This document shows positions 38,577 to 42,353 of a stretch of 42,353 nt of DNA, in pieces. The notes below the pieces were generated by a model that was given only the letters and a program-made list of their open reading frames with translations, was not told where the DNA came from and did not search any database. The stretch lies in IMG/VR virus record IMGVR_UViG_3300006931_000017, positions 1 through 42,353 of that record, one strand, 5' to 3'. The first letter of the stretch is position 1. Each line of letters begins with the position of its first letter. The translations under genes were made by a program, and so were the position numbers. Source of the stretch: a virus.

Positions 38577-38813
38577 CTATGTCAATCGGATTATCAGCCA
38601 CGCCTTCTTATCTTTCGTCATCATCACTGAGAATTGACCGGCTCCCATAAGTTCATGCACCAGAGTGCGAGGGGGTGATTTATATTTCCAATCCTCTTTA
38701 GGAATGAGAAGTGCCGCGCCTTTTTCCAAGGTGCTGAGCTTTGGTTTGAGTTCCGATCCACCGAAAAAAGTTTCGATGCCGGATACTTGGTCAGGAGTAA
38801 GTCGCATTTCCAT
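38577..38813 (-). CDS. Hypothetical protein, 78 aa, first gene of the leftward operon
   Basis: M-E-M-R-L-T-P-D-Q-V-S-G-I-E-T-F-F then a region with L-L-I-P-K-E-D-W-K and W-L-I-I-R-L-T. The predicted transcript from the strong promoter upstream begins 0-2 nt before ATG 38813, so this gene has a leaderless or near-leaderless message. Unknown function. Confidence 0.65.
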   Translation of the reverse strand: MEMRLTPDQVSGIETFFGGSELKPKLSTLEKGAALLIPKEDWKYKSPPRTLVHELMGAGQFSVMMTKDKKAWLIIRLT

Positions 38814-38821
38814 ATGGGGAC

Positions 38822-38850
38822 AAGATACTGCCTTTAGCAAAGCCTGTCAA
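38822..38850 (-). promoter_or_regulatory. Leftward early promoter (TTGACA-17-TATCTT)
   Basis: On the minus strand a perfect TTGACA (38850-38845) and TATCTT (38827-38822) are spaced 17 bases. The start site falls about 38815, 2 nt before the first ATG. This is the best sigma70-like promoter in the genome and serves the ~8.8-kb leftward operon. Confidence 0.85.
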
Positions 38851-38926
38851 GTCATGGTCAAAATAGGTATTTAAGTATAAATATGGTCTTTTTACTATAA
38901 TATATCCACATAGGCTTGGCAGGTAC

Positions 38927-38955
38927 TTGACAAGATTTAGCAGCTGTGGTAGCCT
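38927..38955 (+). promoter_or_regulatory. Rightward early promoter (TTGACA-17-TAGCCT)
   Basis: TTGACA (38927-38932) and TAGCCT (38950-38955) are 17 apart. The -10 is weak, so an activator or repressor may act here. The leader to ATG 39004 is about 42 nt and contains the dyad 38952-38974. Confidence 0.6.
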
Positions 38956-38974
38956 ACCTGCATAGCAGGAAGGC
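38952..38974. promoter_or_regulatory. Operator-like dyad over the rightward -10
   Basis: GCCT-A-CCTG (38952-38960) pairs with CAGG-A-AGGC (38966-38974), two 4-bp arms with an A-A step around a CATAG loop. It overlaps the -10 region, so it can be a repressor site or an early-leader hairpin. Confidence 0.5.
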
Positions 38975-39003
38975 ACCCACTAGGGAGCCTCCAAAACAAA
39001 CCT

Positions 39004-39357
39004 ATGACCACTAAGGTCAAAAACGTCGTTAAGTTGCATATTGGTACCATCGAGGTCGAGTACGAATCCATCCTGGCCCAAGAGAAGGCCCTCTCCGACC
39101 GCAAAACGGCTCTCCAAGAGGTCATTCGTAGCCAGATGGACAGGACTGGCTCCGAGACCTTCGGACGCTTCCAGAGGCAAATCAGGAAGAGCTACAGCTG
39201 GAAGACCGATGACATCAAAGCGCTGTTCCCGAAGAAATGGATCGCATTCGTGAAGCCCGACGCCGCGCTCCTGAAAATCGAGATGACCGACGTGCCGGAA
39301 CTCCTGACGTTGGCCCAGGTCAAGCAGACGGAGGCCATCGTCCTCACCAAAGCCTAA
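39004..39357 (+). CDS. Hypothetical early protein, 117 aa
   Basis: A helical N-terminal half with heptads (E-Y-E-S-I-L-A-Q-E-K-A-L-S-D-R-K-T-A-L-Q) and a mixed C-terminal half (W-K-T-D-D-I-K-A-L-F-P-K-K-W). The first gene of the rightward early transcript, CTATG start. Not recognised. A host-takeover or DNA-metabolism role would fit its timing. Confidence 0.65.
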   Translation: MTTKVKNVVKLHIGTIEVEYESILAQEKALSDRKTALQEVIRSQMDRTGSETFGRFQRQIRKSYSWKTDDIKALFPKKWIAFVKPDAALLKIEMTDVPELLTLAQVKQTEAIVLTKA

Positions 39358-39360
39358 AAC

Positions 39361-39651
39361 ATGACCATGAAAAAGCGAAAAGACCGGAAGATGATAAGCG
39401 TCACGGTGAGTTTCTGGACGAACGGCGTCACGGACGCGACGAAGAAAATCCTGAAGGATTGGAAGGTGGCACATGCATCGGGAGTCATCTACGTCACGAA
39501 GGGTCCGGACTGGAAGCGTGTCGCTCCCGTCCACTTCCACCGCGAGTCCGAAATCCCCTCGGTCATCGAGGACGTCCTGACCGAGGCTGGCGTCATCCTT
39601 ATCGAGAAGAAGATGATGCTGATGGATTCGCGGAGGGAGGAGACCGTATGA
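39361..39651 (+). CDS. Hypothetical early protein, 96 aa
   Basis: Basic N-terminus (M-K-K-R-K-D-R-K), then I-S-V-T-V-S-F-W-T-N, a charged body and C-terminal helix. Starts 3 nt after the previous stop. An in-frame ATG two codons in is an alternative start. Function unknown. Confidence 0.6.
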   Translation: MTMKKRKDRKMISVTVSFWTNGVTDATKKILKDWKVAHASGVIYVTKGPDWKRVAPVHFHRESEIPSVIEDVLTEAGVILIEKKMMLMDSRREETV

Positions 39652-39863
39652 GAAAAATGACCAACGCCGAGGCCGTCGCCCATTTCGACCTCAAGGAAAT
39701 CCTCCAGATGTGCGCCGATAAGATCCGTGCAGGCGAGGCAACTCCGTGGATTCACGGCTTCTACCTCCAGAACCGTAAGCGCGTCTATGGTATGCCGAAG
39801 ATCTCTGAGTTGCTGATCGAAGGTAGGGCTGCGAACGCGAAGAAGAAAAAGACCGCCTCCTAA
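39648..39863 (+). CDS. Hypothetical early protein, 71 aa
   Basis: M-R-K-M-T-N-A-E-A-V-A-H-F-D-L-K-E-I-L then G-F-Y-L-Q-N-R-K-R-V-Y-G-M, with a basic A-K-K-K-K tail. ATGA overlap with the upstream gene. Possibly DNA- or RNA-binding by charge. Confidence 0.6.
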   Translation: MRKMTNAEAVAHFDLKEILQMCADKIRAGEATPWIHGFYLQNRKRVYGMPKISELLIEGRAANAKKKKTAS

Positions 39864-39870
39864 GGGCGGT
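39852..39870 (+). terminator. Weak hairpin at the end of the early genes
   Basis: ACCGCC (39852-39857) with GGCGGT (39865-39870) spans the stop codon. Only a T-poor tail follows, so it is at best a weak terminator. Confidence 0.3.
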
Positions 39871-39876
39871 TCCGCG

Positions 39877-40038
39877 TTATCCACATTTCCTTCACAGCTT
39901 GTCCCCAGAAATCAAAGCCACGACCCTGTGGCGAGTCGTGGTAGGCTTTGATGCGTAGTCAGGTTGTACCCAAAGGATATAGCAATCCTCTCGGGGCGTC
40001 AACTTTGATGCGCCGATTTTTATTCATCGAAATTCGAT
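39877..40038. promoter_or_regulatory. Origin-like region before the primase gene
   Basis: Perfect DnaA-type box TTATCCACA (39877-39885). A strong hairpin: ATCAAAGCC (39911-39919) with GGCTTTGAT (39944-39952), inner ACGAC (39920-39924) with GTCGT (39935-39939). A 10-bp direct repeat CTTTGATGCG at 39946-39955 and 40003-40012. A 13-bp palindrome ATCGAA-A-TTCGAT (40026-40038) touching the primase ATG. Together they suggest an initiation or control region. No gene lies here. Confidence 0.5.
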
Positions 40039-42045
40039 ATGAACGAAAAGCTGGAGGCAGCTAAATTTTACTTGGAGGGAGGATTCAGCGTGATTCCCTG
40101 CCAAGTCAGTGGGTCATCTGACGGCAAAAAAGAACTGCATTTTTACGTTGACTGGAAGGAATACCAGAACAAGAAACCGACGGTAGCGGAACTGGATTCG
40201 TGGTGGAAGAGCTGGCCCGGAGCTGACGTCGCTATCGTGACAGGCAAGATTTCTGGAATCACCGTCGTCGATACGGAAAAAGGGGCCGATCTCAACTTGT
40301 TCGGTCTCAAGGACTGTAAGACCGTCAGCGCTCAATCCGGCGGCGGCGGAAAGCATTTCTATTTCGCGTATACAGAAAAAGTCAAGAACCGTGTCAGGTT
40401 CGCGCCGCTGCATGATATTCGCAACGATGGCGGAGTCATCATCGCGCCCCCCTCAGACCATCCGAGCGGCGGCAAGTATGCATGGCTCACCCCATTCGGC
40501 CTTGCTCCTTTGCTGCCCTTCCCACTGGAGATCATCAAGGCTTTCGACCAGACGTCTGGTCTTGAAGTCATAGATTGGAGCAAAAAACTGTCCGAAGTCG
40601 TGGATGAAGGTTCACGCAATGACACCGTCACCAGCGTCGCCGGAAAACTATTCCTCCGTTTTCCAGAGCATGAATGGAATACGCATGTATGGCCTTTTCT
40701 CGTTTCATGGAATGCGGAGCATGCTTCTCCCCCGCTTTCCGAACGAGACCTCCGCACGATCTTCCAATCCATCGGTGGAGCGGAGTCCAGACGCAGGAAA
40801 ACCGGGAGCAAGGTGGGGGAAGCTACGTTGAACCGCGAAAACGGGGTCTTCGTGGTCCGAATTCCGATTGATGACGGATTCGTGGTCTTTTCCTTTGACG
40901 AGCCGCTCTACAGCCGTGGTGATTTGGAGGCCATCGTGAAATGCCATGTCGAGATTCCTGGCCATGCCAAGAGGGTCTTCGAGTCCAGACTGAACGTCCT
41001 GTCCGGCTCTTCCTGTGAGTCCTATGCCCGCCAGCTCACCGCTTCCTTCGGCAAGGAAATCAAGTGGCCCCTCATCCTCTCAGAAGCCGCGGCTCAATTC
41101 AAGCAAGCGTTCAAGGACGCGGCGACAGATGACATCTTCAATGCGGCTGAAATTTTCCCTGAACGACCACAGCATCTTCTGGCCCCATTCATCGAGGAAA
41201 ATGCCGCGAACATGTTGTTTGCGAAAGGTGGGGTAGGCAAGACTTACATTTCCCTGAGATGGGCGCTGTCGCTTGCTTCAGGATGCGATTTCCTCGGATC
41301 TCAGCCCGCAAAGCAAGTCAAAACGCTCTTCATTGACTATGAGAATTCCCCCGGCACCTTCAAGCACCGCATCCTTACGCTCGGTCCGTTCTGTCCTGGG
41401 TTCGATGAAGAAGCCGAAAAGAGGCTGTTCTACAAGAACTCCGGCGGAATTCCTCTGTTTGAGATGAAAGAAGTGTTGCGGAAATTCGTTCTTGAGAACG
41501 GTATCGGTCTTCTGATCGTAGATTCAGCCGCTCCCGCTTGCGGAGGCCCGCCTGAAGACGCCGCAATCGCCACGCGATACTTCGGAGCGCTGCGACACAT
41601 CGGAATCACGAGCTTGACCATCGGGCATGAGGCCAAAGCAGATGACGGTAACTGGACATTCGGTTCGGTCTTCTTCACGAACTTGGCCAGGAACATCTGG
41701 AATCTTCATCCCGAAGGAAAGTCGTCAGAAGGTACGAAACATCTCAGTCTTATCCATAAGAAGTTCAACAACGGACCACTCATGTCAACGATTCCTGTCA
41801 AAATGAAGGATCAAGGGGTGGGGCTCGAATATTCGCTGGAGGACGAACCGAAGTTCTTGCCGAAGGCGTCAGAGCAGAAAGTCTGGGAAGCCATCCAGGA
41901 GGGGGCGACGCGCCCGAAGGAGATTTCCGACGCCACGGGAGTGGCGTACCAGACCGTCAGGAACGCGCTCCAGGATCTTGAAACTGCCGGTAAGGTAGAA
42001 AAGGAGAAATATGGCGTTTATCGGCTGAAGTTAGCCAAGATGTAG
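40039..42045 (+). CDS. Primase-polymerase/AAA ATPase replication protein, 668 aa
   Basis: N-terminal primase-polymerase (archaeo-eukaryotic primase) domain: G-G-F-S-V-I-P-C (14-21), D-V-A-I-V-T-G-K and V-V-D-T-E (Asp78, Glu80 metal site) and S-G-G-G-G-K-H (His106). The middle domain is a RepA/AAA_25-type ATPase with Walker A G-G-V-G-K-T (397-402) and Walker B L-L-I-V-D-S (Asp495). The C-terminal ~55 residues look like a winged helix (R-P-K-E-I-S-D-A-T-G-V-A-Y-Q-T-V-R-N). It likely binds the adjacent repeats, opens DNA and makes primers. No other replicative enzyme is seen, so host polymerase is needed. Confidence 0.88.
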   Translation: MNEKLEAAKFYLEGGFSVIPCQVSGSSDGKKELHFYVDWKEYQNKKPTVAELDSWWKSWPGADVAIVTGKISGITVVDTEKGADLNLFGLKDCKTVSAQSGGGGKHFYFAYTEKVKNRVRFAPLHDIRNDGGVIIAPPSDHPSGGKYAWLTPFGLAPLLPFPLEIIKAFDQTSGLEVIDWSKKLSEVVDEGSRNDTVTSVAGKLFLRFPEHEWNTHVWPFLVSWNAEHASPPLSERDLRTIFQSIGGAESRRRKTGSKVGEATLNRENGVFVVRIPIDDGFVVFSFDEPLYSRGDLEAIVKCHVEIPGHAKRVFESRLNVLSGSSCESYARQLTASFGKEIKWPLILSEAAAQFKQAFKDAATDDIFNAAEIFPERPQHLLAPFIEENAANMLFAKGGVGKTYISLRWALSLASGCDFLGSQPAKQVKTLFIDYENSPGTFKHRILTLGPFCPGFDEEAEKRLFYKNSGGIPLFEMKEVLRKFVLENGIGLLIVDSAAPACGGPPEDAAIATRYFGALRHIGITSLTIGHEAKADDGNWTFGSVFFTNLARNIWNLHPEGKSSEGTKHLSLIHKKFNNGPLMSTIPVKMKDQGVGLEYSLEDEPKFLPKASEQKVWEAIQEGATRPKEISDATGVAYQTVRNALQDLETAGKVEKEKYGVYRLKLAKM

Positions 42046-42049
42046 CCAA

Positions 42050-42266
42050 AGTACACTTTTCGACCAACTGTACTCCAATAAAAAGGGGGGGTAGAGTACA
42101 GTTGGCCCAAAGTACACTTCAGAGTACAGTTCAAAGTACACTTGAATTTTTAGGCCAATCTTAGTTAAAAATATGGCCAAAGGTAAAGTACAGTTGGTTG
42201 AAATCGTAAATGAGTGGGGGAACTGTACTTTCAGTTCCCCTCTCTTATAGAGAGTACAGTACACTT
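42050..42266. repeat. Iteron-like array AGTACA(C/G)TT, ten copies
   Basis: Copies begin at 42050, 42066 (reverse), 42095, 42111, 42123, 42135, 42187, 42221 (reverse), 42253 and 42258 (overlapping; the 42253 copy ends TA). Both variants share the GTAC core. The C and G forms alternate in the cluster 42095-42143 with steps of 16, 12 and 12 bp. The array follows the primase gene directly and reaches into the circle junction. It fits an initiator-binding origin or an autoregulatory site. No gene lies here. Confidence 0.75.
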
Positions 42267-42353
42267 CCCCTTTTGGAGGGCCTCGCCCGGGCCCTCTCCG
42301 AAAAATAATTCCGCCCCCGTGAACCGAAAAAAGAAAATCCGTTCCAGCGAATG
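42264..42353. repeat. Terminal direct repeat, right copy
   Basis: Exact copy of bases 1-90. The last iteron runs into its first three bases, so the repeat belongs with the array on the circle. Confidence 0.9.

Overview
The window is a complete tailed-phage genome of uncultivated type. Its first 90 bases recur exactly as its last 90, so it closes into a circle (or has direct terminal repeats) of about 42,263 bp. It carries terminase, portal, scaffold, capsid, adaptor, fibre, ejection, lysis, recombination and primase genes. There is no tail sheath and no recognisable tape-measure protein, so a short-tailed (podovirus-like) particle fits best. I see no integrase, no tRNA genes, no CRISPR array and no DNA polymerase other than a primase-polymerase. 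The genetic code is standard (TGA is a stop). The host is unknown. It has peptidoglycan (M15 peptidase in the virion) and processes lipoproteins (two lipobox genes). It seems to start translation without Shine-Dalgarno pairing: rightward starts lack SD sequences, are nearly all preceded by C or T (often CTATG), and several promoters place the start codon at or within 2 nt of the predicted transcript 5' end. A Patescibacteria-like host is possible but unproven.

Layout. From 39,004 rightward: three small early genes, an origin-like region (DnaA box, hairpin, direct repeat, palindrome), a primase-polymerase/AAA ATPase gene (40,039-42,045), then a gene-free region with ten copies of AGTACA(C/G)TT that runs through the circle junction to position 333. 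Positions 334-1,379 hold one small gene and about 800 bases of structured non-coding sequence with an intrinsic terminator. From 1,380 to 30,018 runs the late region: terS, terL, portal, small head genes, a switch-like leader, scaffold, decoration protein, major capsid gene split by a group I intron, adaptor and tail proteins, a virion M15 peptidase, an ejection protein, fibres, then a lysis/membrane cassette with a papain-like peptidase, and finally four very small proteins and a terminator. From 38,813 leftward to 30,008 runs a convergent operon of about 28 small, tightly packed genes (ssDNA-binding-like, NinG-like, transglutaminase-like, HicA-like, HAD phosphatase, lipoprotein, Cys-rich pair, membrane peptides, a lectin-like protein).

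The most unusual item is a ~570-nt gene-free block at 34,345-34,915 inside the leftward operon. It consists almost entirely of nested perfect stems, and three of its hairpins have GNRA or UUCG tetraloops only when read on the minus strand. It is very probably a large ornate structured RNA, in the spirit of the ROOL and GOLLD classes known from phages. Other finds are the capsid-gene intron with a deducible splice site, a three-way-junction leader with a terminator before the scaffold gene, a second structured RNA after 568, the iteron array, and four HNH-type mobile endonuclease genes.
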